In this document: piece after piece, positions 13,955 through 23,302 of the stretch
Numbering within the stretch: the first letter of the stretch is position 1
How the letters are laid out: every line of letters begins with the position of its first letter
Position numbers and translations under genes: made by a program
Origin: a virus
DNA length: 39,554 nucleotides
Direction: 5' to 3' (one strand)
Virus record (IMG/VR): IMGVR_UViG_3300027710_000062
Location: 1 to 39,554 of that record
Notes under the pieces: model-generated
The model's input: only the letters and a program-made list of their open reading frames with translations
Told to the model about the DNA's origin: nothing
Databases searched by the model: none

Positions 13955-15962
13955 TTTTCTTGTCCACCTTCCAATCAGTTACTAGTTCTAGGTCTACTGT
14001 CTCAGGGAATGTTGGGCTATCTGGAACAGAGACTTTATATGAGTTAATTCTACGCAGTAGCACACCATCTCTAGCTGGGTCATCTGGCTCTTGGTCGCTT
14101 CCAATACGAGAGCGAACAAACTCATCATCAATAGCAATAATGCACCATTGTCCCGGTGCGTAACTTCCAACAACTGGGTCTAGGGAGCCATTAACACTAA
14201 TGCTGTAAGTTCCTATAGGTGGAAGAGACTCATACAAGTAATCACCAGCATAGTTATATAAAGCAATCTCATCATCTACTTTATCTAACTGCTCTGTCTG
14301 GTCGAGCAAAGGCCAACTTCTACCTCTTGGATTACTTAGATACTCTGGAGCAATTGCCGCTGAGTAGGGCTGGCTAGCATCATCTGTAATATCTTCAATA
14401 TTTCCTACAACAAAGAATCTGGTAGCTGCGTCTTCAGCACTTTCTTCAATACTAAAAGATGCAATATTTCCTGGATAAGTAAAGACAAGCTGGTCTGCGC
14501 CAAGCTCTTCTGGCGTGTAGTAAAGACCGCTTGATAGAGTTCCTGGTACATTGCTACTTAGCCACAGGGTTCTTACAAACTGAGCAGAGTCATAGTCATA
14601 GTCACAGTCAATTCGGTAATCAAAACCACCATTTACTGTGTTAGAAAACTCCTCTAAAACTTCTCCAACTGTTCTTTGCTCAAAGCCTCTGTAAATTTTT
14701 TTCTCTTGGTAGAACCCACTGAGCATTGTGTCAAATGGCTCGCTATAGGTGATTCCAATATCACCGTTAGAAGTAAAGCTTCCGTAGGTTCCATAAATTG
14801 CCTTTGAACCAAAAGTTGCAACTCCACCCTTTGCTGTTTCAGTTGGAACATCAAGAATTCCGCCAGAAGAGAAAGTAAAACTGTCAGCACTAGGGATTCC
14901 CGTGATAACAAATCTCCCATTGAAGGTTGTATCTAGACGACCAGTAAAGAAAGCATCTACGCCCTCTAAAACAACCGTCTGACCAATTACTGCACCATGC
15001 GGTCTATCTGTTGTAACTGTTGCTACATTCGAAATAAGACTTTTACTTTTAACGTTAAAAGATTTAATACCAGAAACTGCAGTCGAAGTTATATCTGGTC
15101 CGTTAAGGATATATTCAATTGTGGTCGGTGTAGGAACCCCTGATACAGCATGTATTCCATCTACGTTAGAACCTACTTCTAGTACTTCAATTTCTTGTCC
15201 AATAATTATGTCGTGAGGTTGGTCAGTAGTGAGAGTGACGACACCACCAGAACGCTTTTTTGAAATTATAGATGCTTGAAGTTCAATGCCTGGTTTGATT
15301 ACTTCATTTGCAAAACCAAGACCACCAAGGTCAGTTTGCATTCTATAAATTAAATCTCTAATAAAAGTATAATTGTCAACAAGACTTCTAACCGCTCCAC
15401 TGATTGAGTTACCACTGCCATTTGCAGATGTTGTAGAAAATCTAAAACTGTTAGCCGTCGGCACGGAGGAAACGGTATGTGTTCCATCAACTAGAGGGCT
15501 TGTGTAGGTAATCTTTACTTTTAAACCTGCTGTAAATCCATGAGGGGTCTCAGTTGTGACAGTAGCAATTCCATTACTTACTGAGTATGAGCTGATTCCA
15601 TAAAACTCGGAGCCATACTGAAGAGTTTGCCAAATGTTTCGGTGATAGAAGTAACTTGTGAACTCGGAGCCTTCTACAGATAGATTCTTACTAGCTACAT
15701 CATATGAGCGTGACCAAATAATGCCACCCCACACACAAATATTATTTCGCATGACATAAATACCTGTTCTACCAGGCATTGTTGCTTCATATAGGTCTAA
15801 ACCTTTTGTAGCCTCAATAAATGGAATACTTCCAGAAAAGCCACCAGCTCTACGGTTAACTCGCTCATAGGAGACACCTTTAAACGGTATTTCAGCAATA
15901 ACCTGATTTGAGAGTAGGTCAGTAAGGAAGTATCGATATACAACTTCTGTTTGTAGTGCCAT
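13929..15962 (-). CDS. Minor tail/baseplate protein with three FCCH-like modules, 677 aa
   Basis: The N-terminus (FLTDLLSNQVIAEIPFKGVS, then RTGIYVMRNNICVWGGIIWS) has the pattern of actinophage minor tail proteins that follow the distal tail protein and resemble the gp27-like tail hub. Three modules of about 55-65 residues occur at 125-178, 231-290 and 301-367, each of the form VTTxxPHG...GQxVxxxGV...G...ITGIPSADSFTF. The C-terminal part (about 400-677) carries more hub-like sequence and ends in a hydrophilic stretch. The gene lies directly downstream of the Dit-like gene, as expected for a tail tip component. Confidence 0.75.
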   Translation of the reverse strand: MALQTEVVYRYFLTDLLSNQVIAEIPFKGVSYERVNRRAGGFSGSIPFIEATKGLDLYEATMPGRTGIYVMRNNICVWGGIIWSRSYDVASKNLSVEGSEFTSYFYHRNIWQTLQYGSEFYGISSYSVSNGIATVTTETPHGFTAGLKVKITYTSPLVDGTHTVSSVPTANSFRFSTTSANGSGNSISGAVRSLVDNYTFIRDLIYRMQTDLGGLGFANEVIKPGIELQASIISKKRSGGVVTLTTDQPHDIIIGQEIEVLEVGSNVDGIHAVSGVPTPTTIEYILNGPDITSTAVSGIKSFNVKSKSLISNVATVTTDRPHGAVIGQTVVLEGVDAFFTGRLDTTFNGRFVITGIPSADSFTFSSGGILDVPTETAKGGVATFGSKAIYGTYGSFTSNGDIGITYSEPFDTMLSGFYQEKKIYRGFEQRTVGEVLEEFSNTVNGGFDYRIDCDYDYDSAQFVRTLWLSSNVPGTLSSGLYYTPEELGADQLVFTYPGNIASFSIEESAEDAATRFFVVGNIEDITDDASQPYSAAIAPEYLSNPRGRSWPLLDQTEQLDKVDDEIALYNYAGDYLYESLPPIGTYSISVNGSLDPVVGSYAPGQWCIIAIDDEFVRSRIGSDQEPDDPARDGVLLRRINSYKVSVPDSPTFPETVDLELVTDWKVDKKSGEQTQIQ
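14862..15590 (-). repeat. Three dispersed FCCH-like modules in the minor tail protein
   Basis: Protein-level repeats at 15590-15429, 15272-15093 and 15062-14862 share the core PHG/PHD...G...V and the closing IP/VPTXXXFXF/Y. They are separated by unrelated sequence, unlike the tandem array in the neighbouring gene, and are well diverged from each other. Confidence 0.65.
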
Positions 15963-15986
15963 CGTTCGTCCTGTTCGTATTGTCTC

Positions 15987-18323
15987 TTAGGCAAGCCACC
16001 CAGAGCGATAATAGACTCGTAGAGTCGCAGTGCTCTCTGGATTGCCGTTGTCTTCAAATTCTATCGTGTTCTCGCCTGGTGCGAGCTCGATAAAGTCAGC
16101 CAAAACATCAATTCTATTTCTAGCCCCGTCAACAACTCCGTTAAAGGCAACTTCTTTATCCTTAGTGTCAATCTCAAGGATGTCAGCGCTGAGCACTGCT
16201 GTAGGTTTGTCAACACCTTGATTAATTCCTGGGGTGAACTGTACGTCATTCTTTTTAATTGCTCTTCCAGAAGCAGCTGTTCTAGCAATTGTATCGGAAA
16301 CGCTTGCTACACCAGATGAGCCTTGGAAGGGAAGACTTCCAGCAACTGTTGCCAAACCTAGTGGAAATATACTTACTTGAGTGATATCTCCTGGCATGGA
16401 TACAAATGCTCCAGTAACATCAGCAAGCGGAACGTTTGATTCTGTTTTTACATATGTAAATGTATTATTTGTTGGTATTGACGTTACTTCATATACGCCA
16501 TTAAATGTTGAATCTATACCGCTTATAGTTACTTGCTCTCCTACAAAAGCACCGTGAGCATTTACAGTAGTAATTGTTGCTACGTTTCCAACAAGTTGGC
16601 GTGATTTAATTACGCGGGTACCAGAACGAACCGTTCCACTAAGAACAGTAATTGCAGAAATATTACTTGGAAATACCTTTGCAAAACTAAAAGTATTTGT
16701 TGATGGCAGCTGAGTGATTACATATGTACCATTAAAAGTACTATCTACGTTAGAAACAACTACAGACTCCCCTACAACATAACCGTGAGGCTCAGAGGTT
16801 GTTAACGTTGCAACGTTTGCTGTTAAAGATTTTGTAATAATAGATTTTTGAGTGGAACGAACTCTACGATAGCTAAACGTGTCGGAGGTTACTGAAGAAA
16901 TGGTGTATCCACCATCAAGAGATAAATCTACACCAGTTACGTTTACTGGTTCACCTTCTAAAAATCCGTGAGGAACTGTAGTTCTCAAGGTAACTACATC
17001 GTTAGTCATAGCTTTTCTATTAATAAATCTTGCATCAGTACGAGTTGCTGCATAGCTAAACTCGGTAGGTGATGGAATGGCTGTGATTGGGAATGTACCG
17101 TTAAAGTTGGTATCTACTCCTGTAATTGTTACCTGCTCACCTAAAATAAAGTTGTGAGCATCAGCTGTTGTTATAGTTGCGATGTTTGATATAAGGACTT
17201 TAGCTACAATAGTTCTTGGTGGTATACGAGTCTTTGAGTAAGTAAAAGTACTTGCTGTTGGGGTAGCAGCAATTGTGTAGGTTCCATCAAAAACAGAGTC
17301 AACACCATTAATAGTTATTTCTTGACCTGAAGAGAAACCATGTGCGGTGGTTGTCTCAAGAGTGGCAACACTGCTAGCTAGTGCTTTGTGAGCCACGTCT
17401 TTTAGGGTAGCTGCAGAAGTTTCAAATGAAAAAGTAGTACCTGTTGGTATAGATGTAATAAGTTGGTCACCATCAAAAGGAGCACCAATAGCAGAGATGT
17501 AAACACTATCTCCAACAGAAAAGTTGTGTTCAGTTGTAGTTGTTAGGGTTGCAATATCTTTAAGTGTTGCAACTTCAAAGATAAGCTGCTTATTAACTAC
17601 CTCGCGGGAAACACTACCCTTTAGAGGTTGAGTAAGAATGATTAGTTGGTCCGTTGTTCTGTTATATACCTGAGCAGGAGATGTAAGAGCGCCAGCAACT
17701 TCAATAATGCAAGGTACTCCGTAGTTTCCAATATTGTTTACAGTTGCAGAGCCTAGGTACCCTAGATTTGTATTTTTTACAGGAATTTCTACATAGTCGT
17801 ACCCATCTGGGCTTGCATCATTCCATGAGTATTTGATTGGGTCTGGCGCACGAAGACCGATAGAGAAGTTAGTTCTACCTCGTGTATTTATCGTTTCAAT
17901 ATTTACTCCGCCACTTAGACGGACAAAAGAAGAACGGATTGGGTTATTACCAGTCTTTAGCCATGCACCTTGGTACACAAGGTTTGTAGCGGCAACAAGT
18001 TTGTCACGAGCTGCTTCAACAAGGGATGGGTCAGGGACTAGGAAAGTTCCTTCAATAGACAAGTTACGAGCACGATACTTACCTTGAACATCATAGGAAC
18101 CATCTCCCCAACCACGTTCAATGTCTGGAACTTCTGCATCAGGGTGGGTCCACCAACCACTGATATCAGTGACTATCCAAGCAATACCGTCCTCATCTAC
18201 AGTGTTAAAAATAAACTCGCCAAGGATTATGTTTCCTTCAAGTTTTAATCTTTCAACTGGGCCGTTGCGATTATCGAGGAATGATAAACCTCTATTTACA
18301 TAATGTTCTTGTCTTGCATCCAT
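15987..18323 (-). CDS. Distal-tail-like (Dit) protein with six tandem FCCH-like modules, 778 aa
   Basis: Residues about 1-245 resemble the actinophage Dit/minor tail protein that directly follows the tape measure: GLSFLDNRNGPVERLKLEG, GWWTHPDAEVPDIERGWGDG, then SIEGTFLVPDPSLVEAARDK. Residues about 251-628 hold six tandem copies of a 58-62-residue beta module with core HGF...GEQVTISGVDSTFNGTY and end IPTNNTFTYXK. The last about 140 residues end in a jelly-roll-like domain (PGENTIEFED...TLRVYYRSGW), as in siphophage Dit proteins with split galectin-like domains. I prefer ATG 18323, with GAGGTG upstream, over GTG 18335; it starts one base after the tape-measure stop. Confidence 0.8.
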   Translation of the reverse strand: MDARQEHYVNRGLSFLDNRNGPVERLKLEGNIILGEFIFNTVDEDGIAWIVTDISGWWTHPDAEVPDIERGWGDGSYDVQGKYRARNLSIEGTFLVPDPSLVEAARDKLVAATNLVYQGAWLKTGNNPIRSSFVRLSGGVNIETINTRGRTNFSIGLRAPDPIKYSWNDASPDGYDYVEIPVKNTNLGYLGSATVNNIGNYGVPCIIEVAGALTSPAQVYNRTTDQLIILTQPLKGSVSREVVNKQLIFEVATLKDIATLTTTTEHNFSVGDSVYISAIGAPFDGDQLITSIPTGTTFSFETSAATLKDVAHKALASSVATLETTTAHGFSSGQEITINGVDSVFDGTYTIAATPTASTFTYSKTRIPPRTIVAKVLISNIATITTADAHNFILGEQVTITGVDTNFNGTFPITAIPSPTEFSYAATRTDARFINRKAMTNDVVTLRTTVPHGFLEGEPVNVTGVDLSLDGGYTISSVTSDTFSYRRVRSTQKSIITKSLTANVATLTTSEPHGYVVGESVVVSNVDSTFNGTYVITQLPSTNTFSFAKVFPSNISAITVLSGTVRSGTRVIKSRQLVGNVATITTVNAHGAFVGEQVTISGIDSTFNGVYEVTSIPTNNTFTYVKTESNVPLADVTGAFVSMPGDITQVSIFPLGLATVAGSLPFQGSSGVASVSDTIARTAASGRAIKKNDVQFTPGINQGVDKPTAVLSADILEIDTKDKEVAFNGVVDGARNRIDVLADFIELAPGENTIEFEDNGNPESTATLRVYYRSGWLA
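16440..17573 (-). repeat. Array of six FCCH-like modules inserted in the Dit-like gene
   Basis: Six copies of one module of about 60 residues fill 378 codons. Shared residues are (V/I)ATLTT, HGF or HNF, GE/GDXVXIXGV, F(N/D)GTYXI, and (S)IPTXXTFXY. Between modules 5 and 6 there is an extra stretch of about 20 residues. The DNA copies are too diverged for recent duplication, so the array is old or kept under protein-level selection. The module resembles the phage domain often labelled ubiquitin-activating E1 FCCH-like; it probably projects from the tail tip. Confidence 0.75.
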
Positions 18324-18324
18324 T

Positions 18325-21300
18325 TTATGCAGCACCTCGTCTCATTTGGTAAGCGAGCTGACGAGACACGAGATTCGCAAGTTCGCGCTCGTCCATACCA
18401 GCAGATGGGTAAACGTTAACGGTAACTGCTTTACCGCTTCCGCCACCAGTCATGTAATCAATCATTGCCTTATCGCGCTTTGAGAGTCCATTTGCATCAA
18501 GTGGCTCAACGCGCTCTGCTTGACCTGCTTCACCGATAAGAGCCATAGTTCCTCCTGCACGAGCAGGAATGATTCCACCCTCAGCAAGTTTAGGAATACG
18601 GATATCAACTTTAGGAACTTGGAAGGTACCAATCTTGAATCCACCAATAGTGAATCCCTTACCACCTACGTTTGAGTTCCACCAAGCCTTTGCCTGTTCC
18701 CAAGCAACGCGAAGGCCGCCTGCTATTCCATCCCACAGACCTTTAAGGTTGTTAGTAAATCTTGTTGGAATTCCCTTAACCCAGTTGAGGACGGTGTCAA
18801 GGCTCTTTTTAACTGCATCAAAAGCAATTGTAAGACCACCAGTAATAAAGTTCCAAAGGCCCTTCATATTATTGGTAAATCTTTCAGGGATTCCCTTAAT
18901 CCAAGGAAGTAAGGTATTTGAGAAGTAATCGGTTACAGCTTTCCAAGCTACCTTAACAGCGTCGCTTAAGAAGTTCCATACTTTTCCAGCAAACCCAAGA
19001 ACCTTACCTGGAAGTTCTCGGTAGAAGTTCCAAACTGTAGTAAACCAAGTAACAAGGAGACCCCACGCTGCTACGGCACCGTCTTTTAAAAAGTTCCAAA
19101 TCTTTCCAGCAAATTCCATAATCTTGCCCGGCAAAGCAGCAAACCATGGGAACACAGTTTCTGTAAAGAACTTAGATATTTCAGGCCAGAACTTAATAAT
19201 GAGGTATGGAAGCGGGAAGAGGATAGCTGCAAGGACTTCTAAAACAACTTTTCCAAAATCAACTAGACCAGGAATGAATGTTTCTGTAAACCATGTCTTA
19301 ATGTTGTTCCATGCATCACCAAGGAAGCTGGTCAAACCGCTCCACATGTCTGAGAAAATCTTGCCAAGCTTCGGAATAAGGTCTTTAAAGAACGCAACAA
19401 TTGAATCCCAGTTCTCGATAATGAGTGGGAGAAGAAGAAGGATAATTCCTAGTGGGCCACCGAACAGTGCGCCAAGACCACGACCTGCAGCACGCATACC
19501 AGCCCCAGCAACTCTACCTGCAGCGCCAAGACCACGCATAACTCCTGATTTAACCTTTGCTGCAGCAGTTGATTTTGTTAGTGCACCACGAAGAGTTGCG
19601 GATGCACCTCTAAGTCGGTCAAAGCCTGTCTTAGCACGGTCGCTGAAAGTCTTTAGACCACCAAGACTTGTTTGCTTTTTCTTATCAACGCCCATCTGAG
19701 TCTTAAGCTCAGCGCGAGTGTCTTTAGAGCCCTTACGAAGTTTTGCGAATGGGTCTTTCTTTCCGCCAAAAGTAAAGATGTTTTGGAATACACCCTTGAA
19801 TGCTCTTCCCAAGAACTGAGCACCACGAGTAAGTAAACCAATACCCTTAACAACACCAATAATTGGACCAACGAATAGCAAAATCTTTTGAACAACGGAG
19901 TTGCCAAAAATAGAATTAAGTACTTCAAATGCTTTCGTGAGAACACCGAAGAATGCCTCTATTGAACCGCTGTCGGTTAGTTTTTCTGTCAAAAGTGCAA
20001 ATTGCTCTAAGAATTTACCAAGACCAGTCGCAGCACCATCTTTGCCGCTTAACTTTTGACCAATACGACCTAAAGTATCAACTACATTATTTAGCGAATC
20101 AATAAATTGACCAGTTCCTGGAGCTGCACCAAGATTCAAAAGCTCGCCAACAATGTTGCCAATAAGGTCAAGAACTTTTGTAAAGTTTTCTGTAGACCTG
20201 TTTAAAAAGTCTTTTAAAGTTCCATCTTCTTTTCCAGCAGAAATAAAATCTTTAAATCCTTGAGCAGAGTCTTTTAGGTATCCAACTAAAATATCTGCGG
20301 CTCCGCCTTCTTCCATAATTACGGAGAAGATGTCTTTAAGTGCATCCCAGAAAATTCCGCCAGCTTCGCCTAAGCCACCAAGAACTTCTTTAATTCTACG
20401 GAATTTTTCGTCAAGCTTTCCTGACTCATTGTCAAGTCTCATGGTTTCAGCCCATGCACCGCTAGTTGCTTCAATCCAATCAACAAATGCATCAATTAGA
20501 GGTTCAGCAGCGTCAAGAACATTCAAGAAACCTTCATATAGGTTTCCTAGGGAGTCTCCAAGACTAATAATATTGTCGTCGTTATTCTTCCAAATTTTTT
20601 CCAGCAACTTGAGGTTACGCTCTTTTGTAATAACCTTAGAGATATTTACTGCAACAGTTCCTAAAGCCTTACCAGTTCCTTGAAGAAGCGGAGCAAGCCT
20701 TGGGAACAAATTGTCTACAAGATTTTGTATTGCAGTTTCTAGAAGAGGGAACAAATCTTTACCAGCAGCTGCTTTAAGCTTTTTAAACTCTCCTTGAATA
20801 CTCATTAAGTATTTAACAAACTTTTGAGCCTCGGGGGAGAGATTCTTCATTGCATCAGCAAATGCGTCAGCAGCGCCACCGCCACCCTTAGCCTCAGCTA
20901 AATCTTTTTGAGCCTCTCTTACAGCGGCTCGGGCATCAGAAAGCTGTCGGTCAATTTCTTTAAACGCTGCGCCACTTGCCATATCAGAACTAGATTTAGC
21001 AGCATCTTGTTTTGCTCGTTCTGCATCTTGAATTGCAAGAGCTGCATCAACACCAGCTTCTGCTTCAGCAATTTTGGCATCTTTGTATTCTTTTGTATCT
21101 TTAATAGCAACAGCATTAAGCTTTGCAACTTCTACAGTCTTTTTAGACTCTGCAGAAACAAGGTCTTTATTAGTGTCTATAGCCTTGCGAAGATTTAGTT
21201 CTGCCTCAGCAAAAGCAAGTTCTGCTTCTTGGCGGGCACGAGAGTTAGGTGGGAGGTCTTGTACGCGTTGCAATCCCTCGCGAGCTTTTTCAAATTCTAT

Positions 21301-22083
21301 GCGTGCTCTCTTTTCAGAAATAGCACCGCCCTCAACTTCAAATCGAAGCTGTTGTAGGGTTTCAATAGCGTCTTCACGCTCTTTTGTAAGTTCTTTTTGT
21401 ACCTTAATTGTGTTGAGCTGGGCATCGTTATATGCACGAACAGCAGCTTTTGAAGTACGAATTGCATCAAAAGCAGACCTTTGAGCATCTTCATCCGCTC
21501 TTATGATTGCTTGAATCTGGCCTGGACGGTCTTCATAGACACGAGTAAGAGCAAGATTTGCTTTCTTAAGTCTTTCATTAGCAGCAGCAATTGCTTTTGT
21601 TTGAGCAGCAGAGCCTTTTTGAAGTTTTAGTCCAGCTTTAAGAGCTTCACCAACACCGCTAAGAGCAAGTTTTAAAGTAGCAGCAGCTTGGGCAGCAGTG
21701 AATAATGCAGCACCAAGAATGACGATACCACCTTGAGCAGCAGCCCCCGCTAAAGCACCAACAACAACTAATCCGCTACCAACTGCACCTAAAGCGCCAG
21801 CAAGAGCAGTAAATGCAGGTGCTGCAAAGAATCCAGCCTGAGTTAAGCCGCGAAGTTTGACACGAGCTTTTTCTGCTTCTTTATCAAATTCTTTACCAAA
21901 AAGACCGACAAGTTTTTTCTTACCGCCGCCGCTATTAATTGCACGGCCCATGCCGTCCGATAAATCTTTACCAAACTTATCGCCCATCTCTTTACCAAGA
22001 CCATTAAAAGCATCCTCGATGTCTGGGCGAATACGGTTGGTGAGAGCGCGAACAACAACATACGCATCTCCTACTACTGCCAC
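18325..22083 (-). CDS. Tape measure protein, 1252 aa
   Basis: Length, composition and position mark this as the tape measure. Residues about 75-150 are a long hydrophobic Ala/Gly/Val/Leu region (for example LAGALGAVGSGLVVVGALAG), 165-405 are coiled-coil rich in Ala/Glu/Lys, and about 720-750 and 860-1000 contain further hydrophobic stretches. Residues about 1000-1150 carry a Trp-rich repeat of the form LPGKIMEFAGKIWNFLKDG and IPERFTNNMKGLWNFITGG, typical of actinophage tape measures. The C-terminal segment has the common ending with GGIIPARAGGTMALIGEAG. A strong GAGGAGGTGAG precedes GTG 22083. By the usual 0.15 nm per residue rule the tail would be about 190 nm long. Confidence 0.95.
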   Translation of the reverse strand: MAVVGDAYVVVRALTNRIRPDIEDAFNGLGKEMGDKFGKDLSDGMGRAINSGGGKKKLVGLFGKEFDKEAEKARVKLRGLTQAGFFAAPAFTALAGALGAVGSGLVVVGALAGAAAQGGIVILGAALFTAAQAAATLKLALSGVGEALKAGLKLQKGSAAQTKAIAAANERLKKANLALTRVYEDRPGQIQAIIRADEDAQRSAFDAIRTSKAAVRAYNDAQLNTIKVQKELTKEREDAIETLQQLRFEVEGGAISEKRARIEFEKAREGLQRVQDLPPNSRARQEAELAFAEAELNLRKAIDTNKDLVSAESKKTVEVAKLNAVAIKDTKEYKDAKIAEAEAGVDAALAIQDAERAKQDAAKSSSDMASGAAFKEIDRQLSDARAAVREAQKDLAEAKGGGGAADAFADAMKNLSPEAQKFVKYLMSIQGEFKKLKAAAGKDLFPLLETAIQNLVDNLFPRLAPLLQGTGKALGTVAVNISKVITKERNLKLLEKIWKNNDDNIISLGDSLGNLYEGFLNVLDAAEPLIDAFVDWIEATSGAWAETMRLDNESGKLDEKFRRIKEVLGGLGEAGGIFWDALKDIFSVIMEEGGAADILVGYLKDSAQGFKDFISAGKEDGTLKDFLNRSTENFTKVLDLIGNIVGELLNLGAAPGTGQFIDSLNNVVDTLGRIGQKLSGKDGAATGLGKFLEQFALLTEKLTDSGSIEAFFGVLTKAFEVLNSIFGNSVVQKILLFVGPIIGVVKGIGLLTRGAQFLGRAFKGVFQNIFTFGGKKDPFAKLRKGSKDTRAELKTQMGVDKKKQTSLGGLKTFSDRAKTGFDRLRGASATLRGALTKSTAAAKVKSGVMRGLGAAGRVAGAGMRAAGRGLGALFGGPLGIILLLLPLIIENWDSIVAFFKDLIPKLGKIFSDMWSGLTSFLGDAWNNIKTWFTETFIPGLVDFGKVVLEVLAAILFPLPYLIIKFWPEISKFFTETVFPWFAALPGKIMEFAGKIWNFLKDGAVAAWGLLVTWFTTVWNFYRELPGKVLGFAGKVWNFLSDAVKVAWKAVTDYFSNTLLPWIKGIPERFTNNMKGLWNFITGGLTIAFDAVKKSLDTVLNWVKGIPTRFTNNLKGLWDGIAGGLRVAWEQAKAWWNSNVGGKGFTIGGFKIGTFQVPKVDIRIPKLAEGGIIPARAGGTMALIGEAGQAERVEPLDANGLSKRDKAMIDYMTGGGSGKAVTVNVYPSAGMDERELANLVSRQLAYQMRRGAA

Positions 22084-22098
22084 GCTCTCACCTCCTCG

Positions 22099-22569
22099 TT
22101 AATTCAGTGGTGCATCAAGAACCTTGCCAAAAGGCAAAGGACTGTCTGCATCCATATCTGTTGCTGGTACAAATGGTTTTACAGGTTTTGTTACGTCTTC
22201 GGATGGGTCAAACGGAGTTAAGTCTCCATAAAAACCATCTTCAGGAAGAGTGCTTCCATCAGCTAAGTATCCGCTTGATGCGGTACCACCTGACTTAGGC
22301 GTTGCATACTTGTAAGGCTTGCCGTACAACGTTCTATAGACCACAGAACGTGATTCCGACCTTGCTTGCTGCTGTTCAGCAGTAGAAACAGACAGGTCTT
22401 CTTCGAAGTAGTAGTGCAAAACATCTACCATCTCTGAAGCCTCCATTTCTTTTAGTCGTAGCCCGCTCACAAGTGCCTTCCCATTAACGTAGGGCCAGAG
22501 GTCTACTGCCCACTCAATGAAGGCTCTGGCTGCTGCGTAGGGCGGCTTGAATACTCCTCTACGAGCCAT
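22099..22569 (-). CDS. Tail assembly chaperone, downstream (GT-like) frame, 156 aa
   Basis: This frame begins inside the previous gene and lies in the -1 frame relative to it. The first residues (about 1-60: RAFIEWAVDLWPYV, GLRLKEMEASEMVDVLHYYF) are helical; the rest is Pro/Asp-rich and flexible. In siphophages the region before the tape measure encodes G and a G-T fusion made by -1 frameshifting, which load onto the tape measure during tail assembly; this gene has exactly that position. It has its own ATG with a weak GGGTGA upstream, so independent initiation is an alternative. Confidence 0.7.
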   Translation of the reverse strand: MARRGVFKPPYAAARAFIEWAVDLWPYVNGKALVSGLRLKEMEASEMVDVLHYYFEEDLSVSTAEQQQARSESRSVVYRTLYGKPYKYATPKSGGTASSGYLADGSTLPEDGFYGDLTPFDPSEDVTKPVKPFVPATDMDADSPLPFGKVLDAPLN

Positions 22570-22577
22570 GAAGTGAT
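22503..22577 (-). other. -1 frame overlap of tail chaperones; candidate frameshift window
   Basis: The downstream frame has a stop (TGA) just above this window and the upstream frame stops with TAG at 22503, so a -1 shift must happen between them. I find no canonical X-XXY-YYZ heptamer such as GGGAAAG. The best local candidate is C-CCT (22542-22539), where the proline codon CCT could re-pair as CCC. Without a good slippery site, internal initiation at ATG 22569 remains plausible. Confidence 0.45.
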
Positions 22578-22853
22578 ATCACCCAAGGTCTCGACCGTGA
22601 CAATTTTGTCAGGATTTTGTAGAAGGGCATCGAACCGTGTGTAATCTTCTGGAAGAAGAGTTAGTTCAAAGAATCGGTTAATGGTCTTTGCAATACCAGC
22701 ACCATCCTCTGAGTCTGCGTTAGCCACAATGTCGAGAAGAGTCTTTCCCTGAATCGACGTGCGACACTTGAACTCTTCACCGTGTAGCTTGAAAGACAAC
22801 GGGGCGGTATTAACATCTCCACCTGCGCCAAAGTCCTTAAATCGGTTTGTCAT
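22503..22853 (-). CDS. Tail assembly chaperone, upstream (G-like) frame, 116 aa
   Basis: This small acidic protein (SFKLHGEEFKCRTSIQGKTL, then FFELTLLPEDYTRFDALLQN and GDITSWLVEEY) has the general pattern of siphophage tail assembly chaperones, including the final TSWLVEEY-type helix before the overlap. It sits between the tail completion genes and the tape measure gene, the canonical place. Start ATG 22853 has a modest TAGGAA upstream. Its C-terminal 25 codons overlap the downstream chaperone frame. Confidence 0.8.
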   Translation of the reverse strand: MTNRFKDFGAGGDVNTAPLSFKLHGEEFKCRTSIQGKTLLDIVANADSEDGAGIAKTINRFFELTLLPEDYTRFDALLQNPDKIVTVETLGDITSWLVEEYSSRPTQQPEPSLSGQ

Positions 22854-22912
22854 CTATATTCCTATCTTGTGTCTTTGACGCACTACGGATGTAGTGAATC
22901 ATCATTGCTATT

Positions 22913-23302
22913 TTACCGAATAATCCGACGCATGTTATCTGTAAGATAACGATTTGGACGGGTTCCGGGGTGTCTTACCATGTGCGTAAATACAGTCTGA
23001 CCCCTAGTTTGAAACTTAAGGAGTCCTCCTTTTTGTTTAGGCACAATTAAATGGGGCTTTGACCCCTCATGGTGCAGCCTTGCGTAAGACAAGTCTGAAC
23101 CAATTCTTACATATTGACCTCGGGGGTCAGCGTAATGACGTAGATGAATGGACGCTCTAAGTGCTCCAGTACGAACACCTACTTGGCGTTTAGCTGCTGC
23201 CTCAATTAAGCGGCCCTGTCTAATTAAATATCTACCAACTGGACCATCTTGACCTCGCTCAAGACGTTGCATTGCAGTCTCACGAAAAACTAATTTTGCC
23301 AT
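22913..23302 (-). CDS. HK97 gp10-like tail completion protein, 129 aa
   Basis: The central part matches the HK97-gp10 pattern: AAAKRQVGVRTGALRASIHL (about residues 35-54), then YVRIGSDLSYARLHHEGSKPH, where the YA-X2-HHEG element is characteristic. This basic protein normally acts at the head-tail interface or during tail completion. The ATG overlaps the upstream stop by one base (TAATG), giving tight coupling. Length fits the family. Confidence 0.8.
   Translation of the reverse strand: MAKLVFRETAMQRLERGQDGPVGRYLIRQGRLIEAAAKRQVGVRTGALRASIHLRHYADPRGQYVRIGSDLSYARLHHEGSKPHLIVPKQKGGLLKFQTRGQTVFTHMVRHPGTRPNRYLTDNMRRIIR

Noticed and set aside
22881-22896. CACTAC-GGAT-GTAGTG hairpin between tail completion and chaperone genes
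   Set aside because: Only six base pairs and no T tract on the minus strand; not enough to call a terminator.
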